A stretch of DNA of 64,000 nucleotides from DAOUTW01 sp964523575 (GCA_964523575.1 CAZGAV010000009.1:1-64000); one strand, 5' to 3'; positions 17,181-27,539 are shown, counted from the stretch's first letter. A program made the numbers and translations. The notes: a model not told the origin generated them from the sequence alone.

Positions 17181-19059
17181 CGTAACCGGCTCCTTTGACT
17201 CGATAATCGCCTTCACGGCGGGTAATCCCCAGCCGGTCGAAATACTCCAGCACCGGCAGGGCGTATTTGCGGCTGGAACCGAAACGGTCGCGGAATTCGG
17301 CCACGGTGACTTGTCCCTGGCTTTCAAGTTTCTGCTCGATAAAAGCCAATATCTCCTTCCAGACCTTGTCGGTTAGAACAAACTGGGTCCCGATACTTTT
17401 CAGGCGGCCGTCGTCGCGAAGGAAATTGAGCGTCCGCCGGCTCCCCGGATATTTCGATTCGATGTCGTCGAAAGTCAGATAATTGTGGCCGGCTTTTTCG
17501 ACGTTGGACATGATTCGCGCCGCCTCGTCTTTCAATTTGTCATCCAGGGCCGGCGTAAAATCGGGCCGATGATAGAACTGCATCGTTCGCCCCAGTTCCT
17601 TGATGCTCTCAAAATATTTCAGGGCGAGGACGAACTGCTCCGGCGGGCTGAAACCAAGGCGGCGCGATAGTTCCTCGGCCGTGAGACCCTTGAGATATGA
17701 TTTGCTTTTATGCGTCTTATCCAGTTCTCGGTTGATCTCCCTGATGATGTCCAAAAGACCCGGCTTCAAGGCGACCGTTTCCTCGAACCGCACCACTTTC
17801 TGTCCGGCAATCAATTCATTGAGAGCGGCGGCAATAGCATCGGCGGCATAATGGGAGTACTGTAGAAGACCGGCCGCCGGCGTAAAGAGCCTTTTCTCCA
17901 GTTCGGTGATAATGATATCGTCGAGACCGCCGGCTTTGCGCCGCATTAGATTTTCGACCATCGACGGCAGGTCGCGGCGCCGGGGATAATAATCGATGAT
18001 ATCGAGAATCCTTCCGCCCCCGATGGTTATCTGGGGCGTCGGCAGACGGAGGATGAAATTATCGGGGATAAAGGCCGCCAGGGGATCGACGGTTTTTACA
18101 ATCGCCAGCCCCTCGTGTCCGGGCGGAATCCCCTTGTCGTCAAACGGTCGAAGAATCGCTTCCGTTTCCGTGGTGCCGTGAATGACAAGAACCTTGCGCC
18201 CCTCCTTGAGCGCCATCGTCGAATTGGCCAGGTTTTTGATCCAGACCGCGAAAAAAGTCGGCCGAATACCATAGGGAAAACCGGTGATGACATGACCGCG
18301 CTTGATTTCTGTCCGATCGACGCCGGTCAGGTTGATAGCCACCCTCGTACCCGCTCCGATCCGTTCCACCTTGCGTTCATGCGACTGTAATGAACGGATA
18401 CGGATGCGGTCACCGGCCGGAAAATGATAGACGTCGGAATCGGCGGCAAAGCCGCCATCGCGGCTGGTGCCGGTAACGACAACGCCGATGCCGGTCAGGA
18501 CAAAGGCGCGATCGATGAACAGGCGCGTTTTGCCGATATCCTCCACGGATTGAAGCCGCTGAGAGATTTCGGTGATGGCGCTGATAACCTTGTCGATCCC
18601 TTCTCCCGTGACCGACGAGACCGGCACTACCGGAGCGTTTTCGAGGAAGGTCCCCTTCAATTTGGATTTAATATCGGCCAGCACCAGTTCCAGCCAGTCG
18701 GACTCGACCAGGTCGATTTTGGTCACGGCTACGAGGCCATGCCTGATTTCGAGCAGATTAAGAATATCGAAATGTTCCTGAGTTTGCGGCATCCATCCGT
18801 CATCGGCGGCGATGACCAGCATGGCGGCGTTGATCCCGCCGGCGCCGGCCACCATATTGCGCACGAATCGTTCATGTCCGGGGACGTCAACCAGCCCGAT
18901 TTCACTGCCGTCGGGAAGAGCCAGCCAGGCGAAACCGAGGTCGATGGTCATGCCCCGTTCTTTTTCCTGAGGCAGACGGTCGGGATCGATGCCGGTGATG
19001 GCCTTGACCAGAGACGATTTGCCGTGGTCGATATGTCCGGCCGTTCCCAAAACAAACAT
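17161..19059 (-). CDS. selB: Selenocysteine-specific elongation factor SelB
   Basis: A 632-residue SelB that brings Sec-tRNA to the ribosome at recoded UGA codons. The EF-Tu-like GTPase domain begins at the first residue (GTAGHIDHGKSSLVKAIT), with LVDVPGHERFVRNM and VTKIDLVE as G3 and G4 motifs. After domains II and III, the region from about residue 400 has the winged-helix repeats that bind the SECIS hairpin. The protein lacks the extra insertions of mitochondrial or EF-Tu proteins. It is 2 bases after selA. Together with tRNA-Sec at 31309 it shows that the organism decodes UGA as selenocysteine. Confidence 0.96.
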   Translation of the reverse strand: MFVLGTAGHIDHGKSSLVKAITGIDPDRLPQEKERGMTIDLGFAWLALPDGSEIGLVDVPGHERFVRNMVAGAGGINAAMLVIAADDGWMPQTQEHFDILNLLEIRHGLVAVTKIDLVESDWLELVLADIKSKLKGTFLENAPVVPVSSVTGEGIDKVISAITEISQRLQSVEDIGKTRLFIDRAFVLTGIGVVVTGTSRDGGFAADSDVYHFPAGDRIRIRSLQSHERKVERIGAGTRVAINLTGVDRTEIKRGHVITGFPYGIRPTFFAVWIKNLANSTMALKEGRKVLVIHGTTETEAILRPFDDKGIPPGHEGLAIVKTVDPLAAFIPDNFILRLPTPQITIGGGRILDIIDYYPRRRDLPSMVENLMRRKAGGLDDIIITELEKRLFTPAAGLLQYSHYAADAIAAALNELIAGQKVVRFEETVALKPGLLDIIREINRELDKTHKSKSYLKGLTAEELSRRLGFSPPEQFVLALKYFESIKELGRTMQFYHRPDFTPALDDKLKDEAARIMSNVEKAGHNYLTFDDIESKYPGSRRTLNFLRDDGRLKSIGTQFVLTDKVWKEILAFIEQKLESQGQVTVAEFRDRFGSSRKYALPVLEYFDRLGITRREGDYRVKGAGYDERHTL

Positions 19060-19061
19060 GG

Positions 19062-20444
19062 CTATATGACTATCTTGTCAATGGCTTCGATTAACAGGCG
19101 GTCTCTGTCCGGTGGGATCGTCCGCAGGTCAATAAGGAAATCTTCATTTTCGACGCGGCCGATAATCGGCGGCGAGAAAGTGCGGAATTTTTTGGCCAGC
19201 GCCGTCGAGCTCAATTTCGAGCGCAAGGACAGGGCCAGCGATGGTATTGTTTGTCCGGGGGTTGATCCCCCGCCGAGATATGCCCGCGTTGCGGTCAAAA
19301 CGAGGTCTTTCGCCCCGGAGGCCTTCTGAATCGCCTCGCCCCGCTTCTTCAACTCCGTCACCGGGATGTTTATCATGCGCCATATCGGGATATCCTCGAA
19401 CTGCGTCCCTCGCAAATAAGCCGCCAGAACTTGAGTGGTGATCTCAAATACGAGCTTATCGCATCGGAAAGCCCGGAACAGAGGATTCTTTTTGATTTTG
19501 CCGACCAGATCGCCTCGCCCCACGATCAAACCGGCCTGGGCGCCGCCCATAAGTTTATCGCCGGAAAAACAGGTCAGGTCGGCGCCGGAATGCACCGATT
19601 CATGAACATCCGGTTCATTGGTAATCTCCACCCCCGGCGGAAAAGAAATCAATCCCGATCCCAGATCGTGAATCAGGGCGATATCGTGTTCACGGCAAAG
19701 GGGCGCCAGGTCGGCCAATGAGGCTTCTTCGACGAAACCCTCCTGCGTGAAATTGGAACGATGCACTTTTAAAATCATGGCCGTTTTGCCGGTGACGGCT
19801 GACGCATAATCATCGGGCGTGGTTCGATTGGTCGTTCCCACCTCGACCAGACGGGCGCCGGACCTAATCATGATATCGGGAATCCTGAAACCGCCGCCGA
19901 TCTGAACCAGTTCGCCGCGCGAGATAATCACTTCCTTGCGATTGGCGAGGGTGTTGAGGATGATGACCAGGGCCGCGGCATTGTTATTGACCAGCGTCCC
20001 GGCTTCCGTGCCGCATAAGGTGGCCAGCAATTTCTCGACCAGTATCCCCCGCTTACCTCGCTTGCCCGTGGCCAGATTGAATTCCAGATTGCTGTACCCG
20101 GAAGCCATTTCGATGGCCCCGTTGAGCATCGCCGCCGAAATTGGCGACCGGCCGAGGTTGGTATGGATAATGATGCCGCTCCCGTTGATAACCGGCGTCA
20201 GATGTAAAAGAACCAGTTGGTCGAGTTCACCGGTAAGAGCCGCTACCAGGCTTTTGGCCGAGACGGTTTTGTTATCCTCTTTGAATTCCTCTTTGAGCCG
20301 GGCGATGACCGTTTTGATCGTTTCAACCACGACCGGGCGGGTCAGCGACCGGATATATGGTTCCAGGGCCGGATGACCGGCCAGTATTTCCACCGACGGG
20401 AAATCGCGCAAAGCGGCATAAGGCTCGTTCGGCTCATTTGCCAT
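19062..20444 (-). CDS. selA: L-seryl-tRNA(Sec) selenium transferase SelA
   Basis: A 460-residue PLP enzyme that converts Ser-tRNA(Sec) to Sec-tRNA(Sec) using selenophosphate. Diagnostic stretches are VINGSGIIIHTNLGRSP, NNNAAALVIILNTLA, SRGELVQIGGGFRIPDIM and the PLP lysine in CFSGDKLMGGAQAGLI near residue 295. Length is typical of the bacterial decameric enzyme. It lies immediately before selB and overlaps the M28 lipoprotein gene by 11 bases. The selenophosphate synthetase gene selD is not in the window. Confidence 0.97.
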   Translation of the reverse strand: MANEPNEPYAALRDFPSVEILAGHPALEPYIRSLTRPVVVETIKTVIARLKEEFKEDNKTVSAKSLVAALTGELDQLVLLHLTPVINGSGIIIHTNLGRSPISAAMLNGAIEMASGYSNLEFNLATGKRGKRGILVEKLLATLCGTEAGTLVNNNAAALVIILNTLANRKEVIISRGELVQIGGGFRIPDIMIRSGARLVEVGTTNRTTPDDYASAVTGKTAMILKVHRSNFTQEGFVEEASLADLAPLCREHDIALIHDLGSGLISFPPGVEITNEPDVHESVHSGADLTCFSGDKLMGGAQAGLIVGRGDLVGKIKKNPLFRAFRCDKLVFEITTQVLAAYLRGTQFEDIPIWRMINIPVTELKKRGEAIQKASGAKDLVLTATRAYLGGGSTPGQTIPSLALSLRSKLSSTALAKKFRTFSPPIIGRVENEDFLIDLRTIPPDRDRLLIEAIDKIVI

Positions 20445-21363
20445 AGATGACCTCCAGTATCACGCGCCCGACCGCCGACAGCGAGGCCGGGTCGCATTTA
20501 TCCGGGGTGTCCGCCTGAGTATGCCAATAGGGGTATTCGAAATCGATGAGATCGACGGTGCTGATGCCGGCGGCGATCAGGGGAATGTGATCATCGAGGA
20601 CATCGAATTTGACGCTGTCCACAAACTGCGTCACTCCCAGAAGAGCGGCCGCCTGCCAGATGCGGTCATCGATCTTCCTGGCGTAGCGTTCCGACAGGGA
20701 TTCCCGGTAGATGCGCAGATCGCGGTCGCCGATCATGTCGAGCAGAATTCCGTACTGATAGTGAGTCGTGTTGTGAGCCGCGAAATAAGTGGAACCGATC
20801 AGGTACTGGTCGTTGCGGCCGGGCGGGCCGTAATCTTCGCCGTCGAAAAGGACGATATCGACTCCGGTCGGCGGTTGATGCGCGTGAAGCAATTCCGTCA
20901 GGTGCATCAACACCGCGACGCCGGAGGCGCCGTCGTTGGCTCCCAGAATCGGTTTGTCCCTCTGGGTCGAATCGGGATCATGTTCGGCGCGCGGCCGGGA
21001 ATCATAATGGGCCGCCAGAAGGATGCGGTCGGACGCCCCCGGTTTGATATGGATAATCCAGTTGACCAAATGCAGAGTCTCTCCGGTCAGGTAATCGTCG
21101 TAATCGAGCGGCTGTGTCTCATAATTGACGCCCAGCGAATCGAGAAAACCGCTCATCATCGTTTGAAATTTATGCCATCCCGCCGAACCGGGATTTCGCG
21201 GTCCCAAATCCGTCTGCGCCAGAAGCAGGTTATAGGCTCGCGCGCCGTCGAACGGCGGCGCCGTCAATTTATTCTGGCACGACGCCAAAAGCAACGCCGC
21301 TAAAACAATCATCGATAAAGGCAAGCGATTGATTTTCATGATCAGGGATTTTCTTTCGGCCAT
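20434..21363 (-). CDS. M28-family lipoprotein, glutaminyl-peptide cyclotransferase-like
   Basis: About 309 residues. A lipoprotein signal is clear: MKINRLPLSMIVLAALLLAS followed by Cys. The catalytic domain has the metal-binding and active-site text AAHYDSRPRAEHD, GANDGASGVAVL, LFDGEDYG and VLDDHIPLIAAGISTVDLID, ending in HTQADTPDKCD. This pattern fits glutaminyl cyclases, which form N-terminal pyroglutamate, better than ordinary M28 aminopeptidases; the exact reaction is inference. The start is set at the ATG 21361-21363, which lies 7 bases after a -10 box; a TTG at 21372 would fall within the promoter, and an ATG at 21339 remains possible. It is cotranscribed with selA and follows sprA. Confidence 0.82.
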   Translation of the reverse strand: MAERKSLIMKINRLPLSMIVLAALLLASCQNKLTAPPFDGARAYNLLLAQTDLGPRNPGSAGWHKFQTMMSGFLDSLGVNYETQPLDYDDYLTGETLHLVNWIIHIKPGASDRILLAAHYDSRPRAEHDPDSTQRDKPILGANDGASGVAVLMHLTELLHAHQPPTGVDIVLFDGEDYGPPGRNDQYLIGSTYFAAHNTTHYQYGILLDMIGDRDLRIYRESLSERYARKIDDRIWQAAALLGVTQFVDSVKFDVLDDHIPLIAAGISTVDLIDFEYPYWHTQADTPDKCDPASLSAVGRVILEVIYGK

Positions 21364-21370
21364 GTGACCC

Positions 21371-21398
21371 AAAATACCGGCCTCGGACTGTTTGTCAA
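21371..21398 (-). promoter_or_regulatory. Candidate promoter of the M28 lipoprotein-selA-selB unit
   Basis: On the minus strand, a perfect TTGACA (21393-21398), a 16-base spacer and TATTTT (21371-21376). The ATG at 21363 begins 7 bases after the -10 box, so the transcript may be leaderless. Confidence 0.5.
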
Positions 21399-21407
21399 AC
21401 GGTTTTT

Positions 21408-24400
21408 TTAGAAACGCAATTCCACCCAGATACCGATCTCGCGCGAATGCGATTTACGCCGGGTATAGGCGTCATTGCTGTCCTGCCAGCGTCCCGAGAG
21501 GCCGCCTTTGACGGTTGAGGAAAAACTGTAATTGGCGCTGGGCTGGATGGTCAGACTGGTTTTATTCTCGTTTATCTTGAAGTCAAAATCCGACTCCGCT
21601 TTGGCCACTTCGGCCCGGCTTTTACGGTACGAAACGTCCATTGTGACCGACAGATTGGATTCAAACTTGATTCGGCCGAAAATCGGCAATTTGATGCCGG
21701 AGGGGTTGCGGAATGAATACGTCCAGCTCAAAGACAGATTCTGGGCGGAGCGCCGGGTGATATTCAGCAATTCGCCTGAACTCTCGCTCAGCCTGGTCGT
21801 CAGCTCGGTACTGGTTTCATAACGAGCCGATGACCGCATCGATCGCATCGGATTGACCGTGAATGATAAAAGCGGAGCAAAGGCCTTTTTCTCATGCAGG
21901 TCGCTGGGATAAGGATTGCTGGTGCGCCGCTTGGAATCTTTGGAACGGGTAAAATGCGAACTCGGCGACAGGGTGTTAATCAATTTCCCGATATACCAGA
22001 GGCCCTTGACCGAACGCAGATTGAAATTCAAATCCGGCCAGGTTTCCGAGAACGACCGGGTCGGACTGGCGTCGAAAGTTTCGCGAGTGTTGCGGCCATA
22101 GCCGACATCGACGCTGATTCCCGCAAACAGGGCCACCCCCGAATTGGCCGAGAATGTCCTTGAAACCGATTTGGAGGCGCGGACGGTCGTGGTCGTGGTG
22201 TTGACGGTCCCGACTCCGGGATCGTCGGTCAGTCCCAGGCGGAAGGGAATGGAAGCCTTGTCAGCCAGGCCGGGGAAACTCAATGATCGGCCGGTGCCGA
22301 ATTTACCGGAAATCGGTTTGATGGCGTCGGTGATATACCGGATACCTCGCAGGAATAAACCGAGACCGTCGAAAACGGAGGCCCCCGACGAGTCCGCCGG
22401 TGCGACGTTTCCGCCACGGCCGGGAGACCGCCTGTTGGAACCTATCAATGACTGGTGCTTTAACGTGAAACTGGCGTTGGCGTCCACTTTGGAAACCACG
22501 CTGTGGTAGAAGGTTGAATCACGGTTGAGACGATAAGTATCGCCATAGCTGGCCGAATAGTCGAATTTATGAGTCAGGAAACGGAACAGGTTGGGGGAAT
22601 AATTGGCCCGAAAACCCTGATTGTAACTCTGTTCCACGCCCAGTTTGAACTTCTTGGGATTGAAAGTCAGGTTGACGGTTTTCGGGTCGCGCAAATCCCT
22701 GGTCGTATTGAAACTGTACGACCCCGACAGGCTTTCGATCACCTTGAAATTGGTGCTCAAGCCGCCCCTGAAATCAAGCCGGCTGGTGGTTGGGTTGGAG
22801 CTGTTCTGGTTGATCGATTCCGAATAGGAACCGGACAGATCGCCGGAAAAGTTGATTCCCGTGGGATAGAGATATAAACGCGTTCCCGGCAGTCCGAACG
22901 GCGCGCGGAAAAGAGCCGTCCATTTGAACGGCGTAATCGACGGCGGTTTCTTGAGGCTGAGGTCGAAATTGGTCTTGGTTTCATGGCGTTCGCTCATGTA
23001 CATCGGCTGGGTCGCCGAATGCCCGCGGGAGATATTATAACTGAAACTCGATGAAAATCGATTCAATAGGACGGTGAATAAGGGATTCCTGGTTTTTCTA
23101 TTGAATTTTTCCGAGATCCGGAAGCCTTTCGAAACCGACACCGCCGTTTCCTGCTTCTTTAAATCCGCGGGGACGATGATATCGGTGCCGGAACGCAGTA
23201 GCGGTTCCTGCACGCTCTGCGACCAGTTGATGCTGAGAGGCATTTGCAATTCCAGGGCGCGAGGAAAGAACTTGTCGAGTTTGAACGAGCCGCTAAAATT
23301 ATAATTTTTCTTGGTCTGGCCCGAGCCGAGGTTATCGGAAGCGCCGCCCTTGGTGGCCGAAGAAACGCCGCGATAATACGCGTCCTGGGTCGAAAAGCCC
23401 ACGCTATAGGTTATCAGATCCGACATGTTGCCGTTGACGGCCACGCGGGCCGCCATCCCGACATCGTTCCGGACATTGGTCAGTCGCAATTCATCGACCC
23501 AGATATCACCCGAGGCCGGTTTGTTGGGATCGAGGTTGACGACCCCCATCGAGAAATACTGCATGCGCGTCAGGGTCGGGTCGGTTCCGGCCGATTTGAC
23601 CCTGACCAGATATTTTGTCCCCGGATCCTGACGGACCAGCGACGAATCGAGTCCTTTCTGACGGTCGTCGAGAAGCCGGGCTTTGAGGCCGGTGATTTCG
23701 CCGAAATCAATGAGGACGTCGTTACCTCCATCCCAGCCCGGTTTGATGATGGTCCGATATTCATAATAGGACGACTTGTCATAGCCCATGCGGAAGAAGA
23801 ACATCACCGAATCGCTAAAGGCGGGATCTTCCTTCAAGCCGCCGTGGACATAGGCCTGTAATTTGCCATACCCCATAAAATTCATGGCCCGGTAGAACTT
23901 GCGAACGGCCAGACCGGTGTCGGCCGCCAGCACGATACCCGAATCGGGCGCATAGACATCGATAGCGGCGTTGAGGTTCTCGAAGGTCAATAACAAAGAC
24001 TGCTCCGACTCGACGACGTCGCGGGTCTGATCGTAATAACCCTGAACGCCGGGCGGCGACGTATAGTCGGCGTCAACTTCATTATTGACCACGGCCACGT
24101 CAAACGTGGCCGGCCCGCTTCGCAGGGAATCGGCCACGACAAAAGAATCGGCCCAGGTGGTGGCCAGCAATTCCATCGATGCTATCTGCACGCCTATGGG
24201 ATTGATGATATTTTCCGCCGAGGCCGAATCGAACCAGACCCGGACGAATTTGATATTGGTCCAGGTGGGATTTTCGATCGTGGTGTCGATGGCCTGCGGG
24301 TCGCGCAGGGGAATACGGATGGTGCGCCATCCGGTGGAATCGACGCGGGTGCCTTCGACATAGAAGCCGCGATAGAAATCGAGCGTGTCGGAGAGATCGA

Positions 24401-27400
24401 TCTTATACGAGAAATAACTGTTGACCTGCTCCAGACCGTTCTGATTGGGGTCCTCCGTGTCGGGATAATAGCCGCCATCGGGATCGTTGCGGTTGTTTTC
24501 CGTCCCGTTGATTTTCCACGGGTTGAAATTATCGATATCGCCCGACCAATTATCGCCGGCCGGATCGGTGACCCCGTTTTCGGGATCATAGCCGAATTCC
24601 ATGGCATCCGGCAGGCCGTCGAGGCCATAGTCGAGGGAATCATAGAGAATACCGATCTTATAGGGGTCTTCGGTATCCAGCTTGCTGTTGCCATTGATAT
24701 CCTCGGTGACCTGCCCGAGGTCGATATGCATTATTCCCGAATCGCCCTTGATACGAATCTCGAGTAATTGAGTGGTCTCGAGCTGGGCGGAAGCGCCCGC
24801 CGGGATATTGCGCATAAATCCGGCCCAGGAATTTTCGGGATCAATCCGCGATTCTTCGGAAACGGAGTCGATGACGTTTTCATCGATTTTCTTGATATAT
24901 TTATGATTGACCGGTTTAAAAAGGATATTCAAAACATTGGTCAGGTTGGCCTCGCCGGTACCGATTCCGCGGCCGGGCCATATATCGGTGACGGGCACCT
25001 GCCCATAGGGGTTATACCAGGCGATATGGCCCCTTTCGGATATGGCCGTATCGATGACCATCGGGCGCGACGCCTTACGCCAGTTATTCCGCAGAATACC
25101 CAGTTGATAGCTGTCTTTGGAGCCCTCGAAATCGTCCACATAGACTTCGCCGTCAACGTTGGGATTGGGGAAGGATTGAGCCAGTTCTCCCGAAACCTGC
25201 ATATAGGATTTCGAAGTCGCGGAAACAAATGGAAGGGCATTGACCAGAGTCGTGAACAGGGGATTTTCGAATCGATAATTCAGATCAGCATCCCAGACGA
25301 ACATCTTGGAGGTTTCTTCGCCGACTTTTGGTTTGCGGCTGGTCGATTTGTCCGATTTGTACAAAAGAGTCGTCCCGAGTTTGAAATCCCGGTTGGGCGC
25401 ATATTCGAAGCGACTCTTCAACAGGGTCTTGCGTTCGAGCGAAAAGAACGGCGCCTTCTCGAACATGATGCTTAGATCGGAATTGATGTCGAGGGTATCG
25501 TTGAGAAGGGTCAATCGCCCGAAATCATAATCGATCTCGTAATCGGTGCCGCGATTCAGCCGCCGGGTTCCGGATTTGACCACCTCTGAACCCTCGATGA
25601 TATTGGCCGAATTGAGATTGATAACCGACGCTCCACGTTCCTGAGTGCTGACCGCAAAGTAATACTGCGACGCCAACTGCCTGTTGGCCGAAGTCGAATT
25701 GTATATTTCCGGCACCGAATCCTTGAGATAAACCGAATCTCCAGTGGCCGGATCGACCGTGAAGGCGAATCGCGAATCGAACGGATGCCGGGTGGGAAAA
25801 TAGAGGTATCCCAGGGCCGGATCGACACGGGCGACGCGGTCAAGCTGATTATCCGGCTTGCCGACGCCGTTGTCGTCGCCCTGGTCCAGTCCCAGAATTT
25901 GAATATAGCTGATACCTTCCTGGTTATCGAGATCGTCGGGATTACCCTGTGTATTATTGACCAGCGCCCCTTTATATATTTTGAGATTCAGCTCTTTCAG
26001 GTCGATATTGGTCGCCCCCAGCCAATAGACGTTCTTATGCTCGTATTCCCAGACATGATGATTGATATTGGTGTAGTACTGGGGTTTGATAAGTTTAAGC
26101 TTAAGGGGGGTTTGTGCGATATTGCCGATCGTATCGACACTGCCGTTTTTTCGTTTGACTTCCATATATATCGCCAGGACATCGTCACTGCCAACCACGG
26201 ATCGATAGAAGAGAATATAGAATTCGGTCGGACTGAGGTAGTAATCGTTGACGTCGACGGTCATGAAATAACCCTCGGTACGATAGGTGCTCAGAGGATC
26301 GTCCGAGAGAGTATCGGTCGGATCGACGTAGCAGATCCCGGTGGGCCGGGTTGTCCTCTCGGCCTGGTCGCTCGTCCAGTCATCGAGATAGACGACAGCC
26401 TTGAGAATCGAATCGCCGGGCTGGAAATCGTATTTATCCGGCGGGTCCAGGGAGTCGGATTTCGCCCGGTAAATGTTCAGTCGTCCCAGGTCATAAATCG
26501 TCCGCTGTTTGTAATCGACGTCGCGGTAAACCCGGGTGGCCGTGGTCGAGGTGCCGGCGTTGAATTCTATCGTCTCGGTGGTTCCCTTTTCCTGCGAGGC
26601 GATGGCGGTGATGGACAAATCGGCCAGTTGAGCCGTGGCTTTGAGACCGAACAATCCCTGCACCCGGGTGGAATAGGCCAGGAACTGGGTTGACGGCAGA
26701 TTCAGGGTCGTGTTGCCGGCCTCGACCGATTGAAGGATATCGTCTTCCCCGCCCTGGTAGCGAAGGATGAGCCGGTTGGCCAGAGGAAGATCGTTACGCG
26801 AATCCTGACTGACTTTGACGCTGATTTTCGAACCGATCGTTCCCTCGATATCGAATCGATATATCTGCTCCATCTGGAGCACCGGGAACTTGCTCTGTTT
26901 ATGAAGGGCCGTGCTTTGCTGGTCGTCCCAGCTCGAGCGGCCGCTGAATGAAATTTTTCGATAACCGGATACTCTCAGTCCGGCCCCGCCCTCACCGAAA
27001 ATCGACTCGAACGCCCGCGATGGAATCGGGATGGTAAACTGCAGCAGTCCCCCGGCTTTCTTGTTCTGATCCTTGATCAGCGATTCCTTCCCGACGTCTG
27101 AGGAAAGGTTAGCCAGACTCAGGGCTATCCGCCGATCGACGAATTGATCGATATTACTGTTGACCGGCACCATCGAAATATCGCGATCGATTTTGCGCGT
27201 GTAGGTTATCGAGGAATCCGGATAATCATAATTAAGGTCATAGGGAGACTGGCGTTGCAGTTTGATCAAGGGGATGTATTCGGTGGGCGTGATACTGCTG
27301 ATAAAGACCGGATCGAATCCTGGGAAAGGAGAAAATACGGTCGATTCGTAATATAAATGAGTTTGGAATTGGGGCGGCCCGGCCGAGACGGACAACGGCA

Positions 27401-27464
27401 GACATACCACGGTCGTCAGTACCAGGCAGATGAGAGCTGAATATGTCGAGCGCCTGAGGATCAT
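21408..27464 (-). CDS. sprA: Type IX secretion outer-membrane translocon protein SprA (Sov)
   Basis: A 2018-residue secreted protein with a signal peptide (start to about SVSAG). It matches SprA/Sov, the giant 36-strand barrel that is the outer-membrane channel of the type IX secretion system. The best marker is PNVDGEVYVDDFEGSKDSYQ preceded by YRFENPLFTTLVNALPF and by GTTLLYKSDKSTSRKPKVGE, and the domain EVVKSGTRRLNRGTDYEIDY. The C-terminal half is rich in alternating beta strands and ends in a barrel-like WVELRF. Length is slightly below the Bacteroidota proteins (about 2400). It lies 59 bases after murB with no clear promoter of its own. Confidence 0.93.
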   Translation of the reverse strand: MILRRSTYSALICLVLTTVVCLPLSVSAGPPQFQTHLYYESTVFSPFPGFDPVFISSITPTEYIPLIKLQRQSPYDLNYDYPDSSITYTRKIDRDISMVPVNSNIDQFVDRRIALSLANLSSDVGKESLIKDQNKKAGGLLQFTIPIPSRAFESIFGEGGAGLRVSGYRKISFSGRSSWDDQQSTALHKQSKFPVLQMEQIYRFDIEGTIGSKISVKVSQDSRNDLPLANRLILRYQGGEDDILQSVEAGNTTLNLPSTQFLAYSTRVQGLFGLKATAQLADLSITAIASQEKGTTETIEFNAGTSTTATRVYRDVDYKQRTIYDLGRLNIYRAKSDSLDPPDKYDFQPGDSILKAVVYLDDWTSDQAERTTRPTGICYVDPTDTLSDDPLSTYRTEGYFMTVDVNDYYLSPTEFYILFYRSVVGSDDVLAIYMEVKRKNGSVDTIGNIAQTPLKLKLIKPQYYTNINHHVWEYEHKNVYWLGATNIDLKELNLKIYKGALVNNTQGNPDDLDNQEGISYIQILGLDQGDDNGVGKPDNQLDRVARVDPALGYLYFPTRHPFDSRFAFTVDPATGDSVYLKDSVPEIYNSTSANRQLASQYYFAVSTQERGASVINLNSANIIEGSEVVKSGTRRLNRGTDYEIDYDFGRLTLLNDTLDINSDLSIMFEKAPFFSLERKTLLKSRFEYAPNRDFKLGTTLLYKSDKSTSRKPKVGEETSKMFVWDADLNYRFENPLFTTLVNALPFVSATSKSYMQVSGELAQSFPNPNVDGEVYVDDFEGSKDSYQLGILRNNWRKASRPMVIDTAISERGHIAWYNPYGQVPVTDIWPGRGIGTGEANLTNVLNILFKPVNHKYIKKIDENVIDSVSEESRIDPENSWAGFMRNIPAGASAQLETTQLLEIRIKGDSGIMHIDLGQVTEDINGNSKLDTEDPYKIGILYDSLDYGLDGLPDAMEFGYDPENGVTDPAGDNWSGDIDNFNPWKINGTENNRNDPDGGYYPDTEDPNQNGLEQVNSYFSYKIDLSDTLDFYRGFYVEGTRVDSTGWRTIRIPLRDPQAIDTTIENPTWTNIKFVRVWFDSASAENIINPIGVQIASMELLATTWADSFVVADSLRSGPATFDVAVVNNEVDADYTSPPGVQGYYDQTRDVVESEQSLLLTFENLNAAIDVYAPDSGIVLAADTGLAVRKFYRAMNFMGYGKLQAYVHGGLKEDPAFSDSVMFFFRMGYDKSSYYEYRTIIKPGWDGGNDVLIDFGEITGLKARLLDDRQKGLDSSLVRQDPGTKYLVRVKSAGTDPTLTRMQYFSMGVVNLDPNKPASGDIWVDELRLTNVRNDVGMAARVAVNGNMSDLITYSVGFSTQDAYYRGVSSATKGGASDNLGSGQTKKNYNFSGSFKLDKFFPRALELQMPLSINWSQSVQEPLLRSGTDIIVPADLKKQETAVSVSKGFRISEKFNRKTRNPLFTVLLNRFSSSFSYNISRGHSATQPMYMSERHETKTNFDLSLKKPPSITPFKWTALFRAPFGLPGTRLYLYPTGINFSGDLSGSYSESINQNSSNPTTSRLDFRGGLSTNFKVIESLSGSYSFNTTRDLRDPKTVNLTFNPKKFKLGVEQSYNQGFRANYSPNLFRFLTHKFDYSASYGDTYRLNRDSTFYHSVVSKVDANASFTLKHQSLIGSNRRSPGRGGNVAPADSSGASVFDGLGLFLRGIRYITDAIKPISGKFGTGRSLSFPGLADKASIPFRLGLTDDPGVGTVNTTTTTVRASKSVSRTFSANSGVALFAGISVDVGYGRNTRETFDASPTRSFSETWPDLNFNLRSVKGLWYIGKLINTLSPSSHFTRSKDSKRRTSNPYPSDLHEKKAFAPLLSFTVNPMRSMRSSARYETSTELTTRLSESSGELLNITRRSAQNLSLSWTYSFRNPSGIKLPIFGRIKFESNLSVTMDVSYRKSRAEVAKAESDFDFKINENKTSLTIQPSANYSFSSTVKGGLSGRWQDSNDAYTRRKSHSREIGIWVELRF

Positions 27465-27517
27465 GAACTTCCACGTAAGGCGTTAAGTTTACTTTTTAGA
27501 AAAGGGCTATAAGACCT

Positions 27518-27539
27518 CCTTGGCTAAAACTTTCCAAGG
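27518..27539 (-). other. Stem-loop at the end of murB
   Basis: CCTTGG and CCAAGG form a 6-base stem around a 10-base loop that contains the murB TAG stop codon. There is no T run, so it is not a standard intrinsic terminator. Confidence 0.3.

Noticed and set aside
17181..17327. N-terminal extension of the amidohydrolase to 17327
   Set aside because: These residues are selB sequence in another frame; the family N-terminus begins at 17180.
25785..26693. 302-codon plus-strand frame opposite sprA
   Set aside because: Shadow of sprA; no motif or promoter supports it.
27514..27521. Perfect AAGGAGGT ribosome-site sequence between murB and sprA
   Set aside because: No start codon follows at a suitable distance; the sprA ATG is about 50 bases away, and part of the sequence belongs to the murB hairpin.
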